DNA of 64,000 bases, from the NCBI GenBank assembly GCA_040217155.1, contig JAVJNS010000014.1:186001-250000 (forward strand), written 5' to 3'. A model generated the notes under the pieces. It had not been told where the DNA came from and ran no database searches. It saw only the letters and a list, made by a program, of their open reading frames with translations. The translations under genes were made by a program, and so were the position numbers. Below, in pieces: positions 9,506-17,384 of the stretch. Each line of letters starts with the position of its first letter. Position 1 is the stretch's first letter. This DNA is from Pelagibius sp040217155 (lineage in GTDB: Bacteria; Pseudomonadota; Alphaproteobacteria; Kiloniellales; Kiloniellaceae).

Positions 9506-9582
9506 GCGGCGACGGGCAGCTTTCCGCGACTCCGGCCGCTCTGCTAAGCTCCCGGTCACGCCAACCGGAGAGCCCTCAATCC

Positions 9583-11442
9583 ATGCCGATCCGTCGCCTG
9601 CCCGAGACCCTGGTGAACCAGATCGCCGCCGGCGAGGTGGTCGAGCGCCCGGCCGCCGCCGTGAAGGAACTGGTGGAAAACGCGCTCGACGCCGGCGCGC
9701 GCCACATCGACGTGGTGCTGCGCGACGGCGGGCGGGCGCTGATCGCGGTCACCGACGACGGCAGCGGCATGACCCCCGACGAACTGGTCCTGGCGGTGGA
9801 ACGCCACGCCACCTCAAAGCTGCCCGACGATGACCTGGTGCACATCGCCTCCCTGGGCTTTCGCGGCGAGGCGCTGCCCTCCATCGGTGCTGTCGCGCGC
9901 CTCACCGTCACCAGCCGCACGCCAGGCGCCGGGGAGGCCTGGGCGCTGACGGTCGAGGGTGGCAGGCTTGGCAAACCGGCACCGGCGGCCCACCCCAAAG
10001 GCACCCGCGTTGAAGTAAGGGATCTCTTTTACGCGACGCCGGCGCGCCTTAAATTCCTGAAGACCGCGCGCACCGAGGTCTCCCATGCCCAGGATACGGT
10101 CAACCGCCTGGCCATGGCGCACCCACATGTGGGTTTCACCCTCAGCGACGGCGAGCGCAAGCTGGTCGGCCTGGCCCCGGCGGAGGGCGCGCTGTTCGAG
10201 GTGCGCCTGAAGCGCCTCTCGTCCGTGATCGGCCGCGCCTTCGCCGACAATGCCTTGACCATCGATGCCGAACGCGAAGGCATCCGTCTCACCGGCTACG
10301 TCGGCCTGCCGACTCTCAACCGCGGCAACGCCCAGCACCAGTATCTCTTCGTCAACGGCCGCCCGGTGCGCGACAAGCTGCTCTACGGCGCCATCCGCGG
10401 CGCCTACCAGGATTTTTTGGCCCGCGACCGCCATCCCCTGGTGGCGCTGTTCCTGGAGCTGCCGCCCGACGCTGTTGACGTCAACGTGCATCCGGCCAAG
10501 GCGGAGGTCCGCTTTCGCGAACCCGGTTTGGTGCGCGGGCTTATCGTCTCGGCGACGAAGCACGCTCTGGCTCAGGCCGGTCATCGCGCCTCCACGACGG
10601 TGTCCGATGGCGCCCTGGGCGCACTGCGCGCCGGCGGTTCCACGCCGCCCGGCGGCTGGGGTCAAGCCGGTTGGAGCGGGGCGCGTAGGAGCCTGCCGCG
10701 CGGTCTCGCCGAGGCGACCGCCGACTATAACGCGCCGCTGCACCAGACCTGGGGGCCGTCACGAGACGCCGGCCATCTGCCCGGCCTCGACCGTGCGCCG
10801 GCGGCGCTGGCCGCGAGCGTGCAGGCGGTGGCGCGGGAGGCGAGCGAGCCGGCTGCCGAGAGCTATCCCCTGGGCGCTGCGCGGGCGCAGCTCCACGGCA
10901 CCTACGTGGTGGCGCAGACGGCCGACGGCATCGTCATCGTCGATCAGCACGCGGCCCACGAACGCCTGGTCTACGAGCGCATGAAGCAGCAGCTCGGCGA
11001 CAGCGGGGTGAAGCGCCAGATGCTGCTGCTCCCCGAGGTGGTGGAACTGGAAGACTCAGCGGCGGCGCGCATAGTTGAGCGCGTCGGCGAACTGGAGGAA
11101 CTGGGTCTGGTGGTCGAGGCCTTCGGGCCCGGCGCGGTGGTGGTGCGCGAGGTGCCGGCGCTGCTGGGTGAGGTGAATGTTCAGGGCCTGATCCGCGATC
11201 TCGCCGACGAGTTGGCCGAACTGGGCGAGGCTCTGGCCCTGCGCGAGCGCCTGGAACACGTCTGCGGGACGCTGGCCTGCCACGGCTCGGTGCGCGCCGG
11301 GCGCCGCCTCAACGGCGAAGAGATGAACGCGCTGCTGCGCCAGATGGAGGCGACGCCCCACAGCGGCCAGTGCAACCACGGCCGCCCGACCTACGTCGAA
11401 CTGAAACTCGCCGACATCGAAAAGCTGTTCGGAAGACGGTGA
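9583..11442 (+). CDS. mutL: DNA mismatch repair protein MutL, endonuclease type
   Basis: MutL couples MutS mismatch recognition to strand removal. The N-terminal GHKL ATPase is clear (NQIAAGEVVERP, then LVENALDAGA, and GFRGEALPSI). The C-terminal domain holds the nicking-endonuclease motif DQHA-xx-E-xxxx-E starting at Asp454, plus ACHGSVRAG and CNHGRPTY. This marks it as the endonuclease-type MutL of organisms that lack MutH. A Pro/Ala-rich linker (about residues 335-430) separates the domains. Length is 619 residues. The stop lies four bases from the stop of rsmD on the other strand. Confidence 0.97.
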   Translation: MPIRRLPETLVNQIAAGEVVERPAAAVKELVENALDAGARHIDVVLRDGGRALIAVTDDGSGMTPDELVLAVERHATSKLPDDDLVHIASLGFRGEALPSIGAVARLTVTSRTPGAGEAWALTVEGGRLGKPAPAAHPKGTRVEVRDLFYATPARLKFLKTARTEVSHAQDTVNRLAMAHPHVGFTLSDGERKLVGLAPAEGALFEVRLKRLSSVIGRAFADNALTIDAEREGIRLTGYVGLPTLNRGNAQHQYLFVNGRPVRDKLLYGAIRGAYQDFLARDRHPLVALFLELPPDAVDVNVHPAKAEVRFREPGLVRGLIVSATKHALAQAGHRASTTVSDGALGALRAGGSTPPGGWGQAGWSGARRSLPRGLAEATADYNAPLHQTWGPSRDAGHLPGLDRAPAALAASVQAVAREASEPAAESYPLGAARAQLHGTYVVAQTADGIVIVDQHAAHERLVYERMKQQLGDSGVKRQMLLLPEVVELEDSAAARIVERVGELEELGLVVEAFGPGAVVVREVPALLGEVNVQGLIRDLADELAELGEALALRERLEHVCGTLACHGSVRAGRRLNGEEMNALLRQMEATPHSGQCNHGRPTYVELKLADIEKLFGRR

Positions 11443-11446
11443 TCCA

Positions 11447-12013
11447 TCAGCCCTCGTACGTCAGGAACACCAGCTTGGCCTTGCCGTAGGTGCGGGCGTC
11501 GAGTTCGGTGAAGCCCTCCGGCGGCGCGAAGGCTTCGGTCTTCATCATTTCCACGGCGACCAGGGTGCCGGGGGCGATCCAGCCGGCCTTCAGCAGACTT
11601 TCGATGGCTTTTTCCGCGAAGCCCTGATTGTAGGGCGGATCGAGAAAGACGAGATCGCAGGGTGCCGGGGCGGCACGCGGGTGCAGCACGTCGCAGGCCA
11701 GCAGCTTGGCGTTTTCTGTTTCCTCAAGGCTGGCGATGTTGGCGCGGCAGATTTCGATTGCCGGTGCGTAGTTCTCCATGAAGATCACCTCGGCAGCGCC
11801 GCGCGACAGCGCCTCCAGTCCGAGGGCGCCGGTACCGGCGAAGGCGTCGAGCACCCGCGCCTCGGGCAGACGCTGCTGGCCTTCCCGGCTCAGCTTGCCG
11901 CTGGTCAGGATATTGAACAGCGCCTCACGGGTGCGGTCGGCAGTGGGCCGCACGGCGAGGTCGTCGGGAGTCCTGAGGCTGCGGCCCCTATGACGGCCGG
12001 CGACGATTCGCAT
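11447..12013 (-). CDS. rsmD: 16S rRNA (guanine(966)-N2)-methyltransferase
   Basis: RsmD methylates G966 of 16S rRNA during 30S assembly. The 188-residue protein begins with the family N-terminus MRIVAGRHRGRSL and contains the SAM-binding motif VLDAFAGTGALGLEALSRGA and the catalytic NPPY-type motif as LDPPYNQG. A longer reading from 12073 would add 20 unrelated residues inside rluB. I prefer 12013, which overlaps the end of rluB by 26 bases and suggests translational coupling. Confidence 0.93.
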   Translation of the reverse strand: MRIVAGRHRGRSLRTPDDLAVRPTADRTREALFNILTSGKLSREGQQRLPEARVLDAFAGTGALGLEALSRGAAEVIFMENYAPAIEICRANIASLEETENAKLLACDVLHPRAAPAPCDLVFLDPPYNQGFAEKAIESLLKAGWIAPGTLVAVEMMKTEAFAPPEGFTELDARTYGKAKLVFLTYEG

Positions 12014-13022
12014 GGCTCTGGTGTTTGCTGGTCTGCTTGGAGGAGGGTCTCTTGGCGGCCGATTTCCCGGCAATCGGCTTCTTGGTGACGGCTTTCCTAG
12101 AGGCGGGATTCTTCGCGGCGGATTTCTGTGCCGCCGGTTTCCTGGCGGCCACCTTCTTCACCGTGGTTTTACGGTCGCCGGGCCGGGTCTTGTCTTCGGT
12201 CTCGCGCTGGTGCTTGAAGCCGCGCTTGGCGCCGGGCCGGTTTGGCTTCGGCTTGGCCTTGGCGAAGCCCTTGCCCTGCTTCTTTCTTTCCTTATCTTCC
12301 AGGCCGAGGGCCTGGCGCAGGCGGCGCGGCTCGACCTCCTCCAGCGCCCGCTTGGGCAGCTTGCTGAGGAAGAAGGGTCCGTAGGAGATGCGGATCAGGC
12401 GATTCACGTGCAGGCCAAGATGGGCGCAGATCTTGCGCACTTCGCGGTTCTTGCCCTCGCGCAGGCCGATGGTCAGCCAGGCATTGGCGCCGGCCTGGCG
12501 GTCGAGGCTCGCTTCCACCGGGCCGTAATCGACGCCCTCGACGGAAATGCCCTTGGCCAGCGCCGCCAGGCGGCCCGGATGGACATGGCCGTGGGCGCGC
12601 ACGCGGTAGCGCCGTAGCCAGCCGCTGGTCGGCAGTTCCAACTGGCGCTTCAGGGCGCCATCGTTGGTCAGCAGCAGCAGGCCTTCGGAGTTGATGTCGA
12701 GGCGGCCGACGGCCTGCAGGCGCGGCAGTTCGGCGGGCAGATGATCGAAGACCGTAGTGCGGCCCTGGGGATCGCGCGCCGTGGTGATCTCGCCGCGCGG
12801 TTTGTGATAGCGGAACAGGCGCGCCGGCGCGGCCGCCGGCAGCGGTTCGCCATCGACCTCGATGCGGCTGGCCCCGGTCACCACGGCGGCGGGACTGCTC
12901 AGGTTCTTGCCGTCGAGGGTCACCCGGCCGGCGCGGATCCAGGCCTCCGCATCGCGCCGCGAACAGAGCCCGGCACGGGCGATGACCTTGGCGATGCGCT
13001 CGCCCTTTTCAATCTCGGCCAT
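11988..13022 (-). CDS. rluB: 23S rRNA pseudouridine synthase, RluB/RsuA family, with Lys/Ala-rich tail
   Basis: The protein has an N-terminal S4 RNA-binding domain (about residues 5-55) and an RsuA-type pseudouridine synthase domain with the catalytic Asp109 in GRLDINSEG. From about residue 250 to the end at 344 there is a low-complexity basic tail rich in Lys, Ala, Pro and Ser with repeated AAKK/AKRP-like units. It resembles histone H1-like tails. Such tails occur in other alphaproteobacterial RluB proteins. Exact target (23S U2605 as in RluB, or another site) is inferred. It overlaps rsmD at its 3' end. Confidence 0.9.
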   Translation of the reverse strand: MAEIEKGERIAKVIARAGLCSRRDAEAWIRAGRVTLDGKNLSSPAAVVTGASRIEVDGEPLPAAAPARLFRYHKPRGEITTARDPQGRTTVFDHLPAELPRLQAVGRLDINSEGLLLLTNDGALKRQLELPTSGWLRRYRVRAHGHVHPGRLAALAKGISVEGVDYGPVEASLDRQAGANAWLTIGLREGKNREVRKICAHLGLHVNRLIRISYGPFFLSKLPKRALEEVEPRRLRQALGLEDKERKKQGKGFAKAKPKPNRPGAKRGFKHQRETEDKTRPGDRKTTVKKVAARKPAAQKSAAKNPASRKAVTKKPIAGKSAAKRPSSKQTSKHQSHANRRRPS

Positions 13023-13031
13023 GGGTTTTCC

Positions 13032-13757
13032 TCAGGCCGCGCTGGCGACGAAGGCGCGGAAGATCGCGGTGTCACCCGGGCTGACCGCATACTCGGGGTG
13101 CCACTGCACGCCAAGACAGAAACGGTGATCCGGGGCCTCGATGCCCTCGACCACGCCGTCGGGGGCCAGCGCGTTGACCACGACGCCCGATCCGACGTCC
13201 TTCACCGCCTGGTGATGGGCCGAGTTGACCGCCATCTCGCTACTGCCGCAAATCGACCGCAGCAAGCCATCGGCGGCGAGCGCGACGGTATGGCCCGGTT
13301 CGTGGCGCGGGTTGGGTTGCTCGTGCGCCAGGGCGCCGTCGACCTCGTCGGGAATGTGCTGGATCAGGGTGCCGCCGAGCACCACGTTCAGCAGCTGCTG
13401 GCCGCCGCAAATGCCGAGCAGCGGCATGTCGCGCTCCAGCGCACCGCGCGCCACCGCCGCCTCGAAGTCGGTGCGCCGGTCTTTGGTGCGCACGGTCTCG
13501 TGGCGGGTATTGGCGCCGAAGAGCGCGGGATCCAGGTCGAAGGCGCCGCCGGTGATGAGCAGCGCGTCGATGCGCTCGAGATAGGCGTCGGCAAGCCCAG
13601 GCTCGTGCGGCAGCAGCATCGGCAGGCCGCCGGCCTCCAGCACCGCAGCGCAGTAATTCTGCCGTACCGCATACCAGGGATAGTTCGACCAGCCGCCCGG
13701 CTGTTCCGAATCCAGGGTGATGCCGACCACCGGCGCTCTCTTGGCGTGCTGCGTCAT
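13032..13757 (-). CDS. Gamma-glutamyl-gamma-aminobutyrate hydrolase family protein (peptidase C26)
   Basis: This class I glutamine amidotransferase-like hydrolase has 241 residues. The nucleophile is Cys117 in GICGGQQLLN, and the catalytic His/Glu pair lies in VQWHPEY near residues 217-219. A second conserved His pair, NSAHHQAVK, is typical of the PuuD/C26 family. PuuD cleaves gamma-glutamyl-GABA in putrescine breakdown. Substrate here is not certain, since no other puu genes are near, although speDE lie 3 kb away. It is encoded nine bases upstream of rluB on the same strand. Confidence 0.85.
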   Translation of the reverse strand: MTQHAKRAPVVGITLDSEQPGGWSNYPWYAVRQNYCAAVLEAGGLPMLLPHEPGLADAYLERIDALLITGGAFDLDPALFGANTRHETVRTKDRRTDFEAAVARGALERDMPLLGICGGQQLLNVVLGGTLIQHIPDEVDGALAHEQPNPRHEPGHTVALAADGLLRSICGSSEMAVNSAHHQAVKDVGSGVVVNALAPDGVVEGIEAPDHRFCLGVQWHPEYAVSPGDTAIFRAFVASAA

Positions 13758-13819
13758 GGCGGCAATCTAGGGCCGCCGCCGCCAGCCTACAACCGGGAAT
13801 GCCAAAGTCGGATCGATCG

Positions 13820-14263
13820 CTAGGCTGGGTTTCCGTAGTCTTCGCAGGTGTAGCCGACCGCGGTGAAGCCCTCCTCCAGCAGATCGCCCAGTTGCGGCAT
13901 GCCGAGTAGATAGTTGGAACTTGGCCCGGTGTGGCGTTCCTGTGCTGCGGTGACAGCGTCGCTCCACTCCGCCGCGGAAAAATCACCACGCCCGACCCAG
14001 GTCAGAGCCACCAGTTCAGCCTGTTCGTCTTCGTTCAAGTCCTCGATCACCTCGCGGACCTCCGCGGCCACCGGGTCGTCACCATAGTCCAGCAGCGGAT
14101 CGTGATCCTCGTCCTCGCCCGGTTGGGACACGGTATCGCGGTCGGCGGAGGCAACCTTTGCGTCGAAGGCGCGGGCCCTGACAATCAGGAAACACACCGT
14201 CGCCGGGTCGACCTCAAGCGCAACCAGCGGCCGGTTTGCGCTGATCGTTATCACCTTTGCCAT
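13820..14263 (-). CDS. DUF3775 domain-containing protein
   Basis: This 147-residue acidic cytoplasmic protein matches my recollection of DUF3775: an N-terminal strand with ALEVDPATVCFLIVRARAFDAK, a central Asp/Glu-rich segment, then EVIEDLNEDEQAELVALTWVGRG and a C-terminal region ending in LEEGFTAVGYTCEDYG. No function is established. It is monocistronic or read into the C26 hydrolase gene 62 bases downstream. A short TGCCGC repeat lies upstream of its start. Confidence 0.8.
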   Translation of the reverse strand: MAKVITISANRPLVALEVDPATVCFLIVRARAFDAKVASADRDTVSQPGEDEDHDPLLDYGDDPVAAEVREVIEDLNEDEQAELVALTWVGRGDFSAAEWSDAVTAAQERHTGPSSNYLLGMPQLGDLLEEGFTAVGYTCEDYGNPA

Positions 14264-14300
14264 GGGTTCTGCTCCTTGTTTTTGCGGTATCCGCTGTCGT

Positions 14301-14320
14301 TGCCGCTGCCGCTGCCGCTG
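14301..14320. repeat. Short TGCCGC hexamer repeat
   Basis: Three and a third tandem copies of TGCCGC lie in the gap between the divergent DUF3775 and tadA genes, 38 bases upstream of the DUF3775 start. It is too short to claim phase variation. Confidence 0.5.
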
Positions 14321-14450
14321 GTCCTGGCACTAAGCTTTAGGCCGTGCCGGGCGAGCGGGCATTGACCTGCAGCAATCCGACACGCACTTTTTCATGGCGT
14401 TGCGCCCACCGGCTTGACCGCCCGCCCCGCGGCATGCAGGCTCCCGCGCC

Positions 14451-14912
14451 ATGTCGAAGACCCTGAAATTGGACCCTATGGGCGAAGCCCTGGCGGAGGC
14501 CCGGCTGGCCGCGGCCGTTGGAGAGGTGCCGGTCGGCGCCGTGCTGGTCGATGCTGGCAGCGGCGAGGTCTTGGCCCGCGCCCACAACCGGGTGGAGCGT
14601 GACGCCGATCCCACCGCCCACGCGGAGATGCTGGTGATCCGTCAGGCCGTTGCCGCGCTTGGCGTCAAGCGGTTGACCGGCGCCGACCTTTACGTGACGC
14701 TGGAGCCCTGTCCCATGTGTGCCGCAGCGATCTCCCTGGCCCGTCTGCGCCGTCTGGTTTTCGGCGCCTACGACCCCAAGGGCGGCGGTGTCGATCATGG
14801 CCCGCGCATCTTCTGCCAAGCGACCTGCCATCACCGGCCGGAGGTGGTCGGCGGGGTCCAGGAGCAGGCCTGCGGTGCCTTGTTGCAGGAATTCTTTCGC
14901 CAGCGTCGTTGA
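14451..14912 (+). CDS. tadA: tRNA-specific adenosine deaminase
   Basis: TadA converts adenosine 34 to inosine in tRNA-Arg(ACG), and is essential in most bacteria. The cytidine-deaminase-fold zinc site is complete: His57 and the proton-shuttling Glu59 in HAEM, then Cys87 and Cys90 in PCPMC. Length 153 residues is typical. The start is the first ATG with the family N-terminus. Confidence 0.95.
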   Translation: MSKTLKLDPMGEALAEARLAAAVGEVPVGAVLVDAGSGEVLARAHNRVERDADPTAHAEMLVIRQAVAALGVKRLTGADLYVTLEPCPMCAAAISLARLRRLVFGAYDPKGGGVDHGPRIFCQATCHHRPEVVGGVQEQACGALLQEFFRQRR

Positions 14913-14976
14913 GCCGACAGCGCCGCGGCCCCAAATTCTATAGGGCTTCGGACCCGGACCAGGAGAGAGCCGAACC

Positions 14977-15333
14977 ATGTTGCAGCAAAAAGCTATCCAG
15001 GAAGTGGACCGGATCACCGGCTACCACGCCCATGTCTACTACGACGCGGAGAGCAAGCCGGCGGCCGAAATTCTGCGCGCGGCCATCGAGGCGCGTTTCG
15101 CGGTACGCCTCGGGCGCTGGCACGACCGGCCGATCGGGCCGCATCCGCAGTGGAGCTACCAGATCGCCTTCGCGCCGGAGGTTTTCGCCGAGATCGTGCC
15201 CTGGCTGGCGCTCAACCGCGGCGAACTGACGATCTTCCTGCATCCGGAAACCGGCGACGATGTTCCAGATCACCGTGACTTTGCGCTTTGGCTCGGCGAG
15301 AAAGCGGAGCTCAATCTCGATGCGCTGAAATAA
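14977..15333 (+). CDS. DOPA 4,5-dioxygenase family protein
   Basis: This small 118-residue protein is of the DOPA-dioxygenase-like family. Conserved histidines are visible in GYHAHVYYD, in GPHPQWSYQIAF and in LTIFLHPETGDD-x-PDHRD. Plant and fungal members open the ring of DOPA in betalain or related pigment pathways. The bacterial members are mostly uncharacterised, so the substrate here is unknown. It lies 64 bases after tadA and its stop is only three bases from that of the convergent GDT1 gene. Confidence 0.85.
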   Translation: MLQQKAIQEVDRITGYHAHVYYDAESKPAAEILRAAIEARFAVRLGRWHDRPIGPHPQWSYQIAFAPEVFAEIVPWLALNRGELTIFLHPETGDDVPDHRDFALWLGEKAELNLDALK

Positions 15334-15336
15334 GAC

Positions 15337-15624
15337 TTAAGCCGAGGATGCCGCCTGCAGGTGGTCCCAGATGGTCCAAAGGCCGATGGTAACAAAGCCG
15401 CCGCCGGCGATCAGCTTCAATGGCAGGACGGAAAGGTAGCGCTCAGCGGCCACGCCGAGGAGCACCGCCAAGCCTGTGGAGAGCACCAGGGCGGCGGCGG
15501 CGGCGGCGAAAACCACGAGCGGCGAAGAGGTCTTGTCGGCGGCAAAGAGCAGCGTGGCCAGTTGGGTCTTGTCGCCCAGTTCCGCCAGGAAGACGGTCGC
15601 GAAGATGACAATGATTTCAGACAT
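15337..15624 (-). CDS. Half-length GDT1/TMEM165 (UPF0016) family transporter, probable Mn2+ exporter
   Basis: This 95-residue inner-membrane protein has three hydrophobic segments. The family cation-binding motif ExGD(K/R)(T/S)Q appears once, as ELGDKTQ at residues 15-21. Full-length family members have two such halves (roughly 180-200 residues); this gene encodes only one, so it would have to work as a dimer. The family exports Mn2+ (bacterial) or exchanges Mn2+/Ca2+ with H+ (eukaryotic). The start at 15624 follows GGAGAG. An upstream yybP-ykoY manganese riboswitch strongly supports a manganese role. An alternative start at 15753 would translate through the riboswitch and is rejected. Confidence 0.88.
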   Translation of the reverse strand: MSEIIVIFATVFLAELGDKTQLATLLFAADKTSSPLVVFAAAAAALVLSTGLAVLLGVAAERYLSVLPLKLIAGGGFVTIGLWTIWDHLQAASSA

Positions 15625-15816
15625 TGATTTATGATCTCTCCGGAGCCGAGATCCCACTACGACGCGCCGCCCGGGCCGGCTCCTGCTGCCCGGGGGAACG
15701 TCGTAGGTCTCGCCAAATCCGAAGGATCTGCCCGCACCATGGCGTGAAGCCAATGCGGCTGCGCCAAGTCTGTTGATACGGGCCCTCGTTAAGTCGAGGC
15801 GGCTACTCCCCTACGA
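15625..15816 (-). promoter_or_regulatory. yybP-ykoY manganese riboswitch and expression platform
   Basis: Reading the minus strand, the aptamer core shows the two conserved loops of the yybP-ykoY class: AGGGGAGTAGCC (complement of 15801-15812) and GGCGAGACC (complement of 15706-15714). They are enclosed by a P1 helix, TCGTAGG (15810-15816) pairing with CCTACGA (15701-15707). Downstream, GTCGTAG (15657-15663) can pair with CTACGAC and compete with P1. A hairpin GATCTC/GAGATC (15633-15653) covers the GGAG ribosome-binding site of the GDT1 gene. The class binds Mn2+ and turns on Mn exporters. Assignment is from conserved loops and gene context. Confidence 0.9.
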
Positions 15817-16038
15817 AGTGAAGCTGTGATAAGCGATGTTGCGAAGCGAGGCAAGGCGGGAAAGCACGCGTTCACAGGGTTAATGCCCGCTCGACCTGTA
15901 GCCGCCGTCCCGGCCGCTACCGCCAGACCTTGAAATTGCTGACGGCGCGCAAATTTTCCCTTGCATTCGCAGCCCAAAGCTTCGAAAACCCGCGCCTCAG
16001 TTTTACTGGGTCAATCTACTGGTTGCGCTGGAGGACCG

Positions 16039-16539
16039 ATGGCACAGGCACACGCCCTCTTCCAACTGGGGATCGACTTGGACGAAAACCCAAGCGCCTC
16101 CACGGAAGAACAAGATAATACCCCCCGTTTCCCCGCTGGCCCTTCCGAGGCCGGACCGGAGCAGCGGAAGGATTTCTTCATCGAACGCGACGGCGAGCGG
16201 TTTGCCGGTACGCACCTGATCGTCGATCTGTGGGGCGCCGAGGGGATCAACGATCTCGCCTACGTTGACCAGACGCTGCGCGATTGCGTCGAGGCGGCCG
16301 AGGCGACGCTGCTCCATATTCATCTGCATCACTTCACGCCGAACGATGGCATTTCCGGTGTGGCGGTGCTGGCGGAGTCGCATATCTCGATTCACTCCTG
16401 GCCGGAATCCGGCTATGCGGCGCTGGATATCTTCATGTGCGGGGCGGCCAAGCCGCATCTCGCCGTTGAAGTGCTGCGCCAGCGTTTCAGGCCGGCACGC
16501 CTGGGCGTGGAGGAGCACCGGCGGGGCCGCGGCCTGTGA
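16039..16539 (+). CDS. speD: S-adenosylmethionine decarboxylase proenzyme
   Basis: SpeD makes decarboxylated SAM, the aminopropyl donor for spermidine. The self-cleavage site LAESHISIHSWPE is intact; Ser114 becomes the pyruvoyl group after cleavage following Glu113. The protein has 166 residues. About 57 residues precede the GTHLIVDLWG start of the minimal class 1B enzyme, so there is an N-terminal extension of unknown role. GGAGG five bases before the ATG at 16039 fixes this start over an upstream ATG at 15961. speE follows with a four-base overlap. Confidence 0.94.
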   Translation: MAQAHALFQLGIDLDENPSASTEEQDNTPRFPAGPSEAGPEQRKDFFIERDGERFAGTHLIVDLWGAEGINDLAYVDQTLRDCVEAAEATLLHIHLHHFTPNDGISGVAVLAESHISIHSWPESGYAALDIFMCGAAKPHLAVEVLRQRFRPARLGVEEHRRGRGL

Positions 16540-17384
16540 GCCGCTGGCGCGTCGAACGGTTGCACGCCGACTTCCAGTTGGGTTTGAAGGCCGACAAGGT
16601 TCTCTTCGACAGCGAGACCGATCTCCAGCGTCTCGTCGTCTTCGAGAACGAAACCTTCGGACGTGTTCTCACGCTGGACAGTGTGGTGCAGACCACCGAG
16701 AAGGACGAGTTCATCTACCACGAGATGCTCGCCCATCTGCCGATCTTCGCTCACGGCGCGGCCCGCAAGGTGCTGATCGTCGGCGGCGGCGACGGCGGCA
16801 TGCTGGAAGAGGTCCTGAAACATCCCGGTGTCGAGAAAGTGACGCAGGTCGAGATCGATGCCGGGGTGATCGACTTCTCCAAGCAATACCTGCCGTCGAT
16901 CTGCAGAGACGCCTACGACGACCCGCGGCTCGACCTGGTGATCGCCGATGGCGCCGACTTCGCGGCCGCCTGCGAGGAACGCTACGATGTCGCCATCGTC
17001 GATTCAACCGACCCCGTCGGTCCGGGCGAGGTGCTGTTCTCCGACACCTTCTACGGCAAGGCCAGGAATTGCCTGGCGCCGGGCGGCATCCTGGTGACGC
17101 AGAATGGCGTGCCCTTCCTGCAGGGCGCGGAGATCACCAACACGCTGCGCGCCTTCAAGGCGCTCTTCGCCGATGCCGCCTGCTACCTGGCGACCGTGCC
17201 GACCTACGCCGGCGGGCCCATGGCCTTCGGCTGGGGGTGTGACGATGCGGCCAGGCGCCAAGTCAGCTTGGCAACCCTGGAGCAGCGCTACCGCGCGTCC
17301 GGCATCGAGACGCGCTACTACAACCCGGCGGTCCACCTCGGCGCTTTCGCCCTGCCGAACTACATAGCCGATCTGATCCCTTAG
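16536..17384 (+). CDS. speE: Spermidine synthase
   Basis: SpeE transfers the aminopropyl group from decarboxylated SAM to putrescine. The 282-residue protein has the N-terminal beta-hairpin domain followed by a Rossmann domain with GGGDGGMLEEVLKH, the catalytic region VDSTDPVGPGE, and TQNGVPFLQ. It starts with GTG, overlapping the speD stop (GTGA), so translation is coupled. Its stop overlaps the stop of the convergent GNAT gene by four bases. Confidence 0.95.
   Translation: MSRWRVERLHADFQLGLKADKVLFDSETDLQRLVVFENETFGRVLTLDSVVQTTEKDEFIYHEMLAHLPIFAHGAARKVLIVGGGDGGMLEEVLKHPGVEKVTQVEIDAGVIDFSKQYLPSICRDAYDDPRLDLVIADGADFAAACEERYDVAIVDSTDPVGPGEVLFSDTFYGKARNCLAPGGILVTQNGVPFLQGAEITNTLRAFKALFADAACYLATVPTYAGGPMAFGWGCDDAARRQVSLATLEQRYRASGIETRYYNPAVHLGAFALPNYIADLIP

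Noticed and set aside
14301..14320. TGCCGC repeat as a phase-variation tract
   Set aside because: Only three and a third copies, outside any coding frame and not placed between promoter elements that I can identify.
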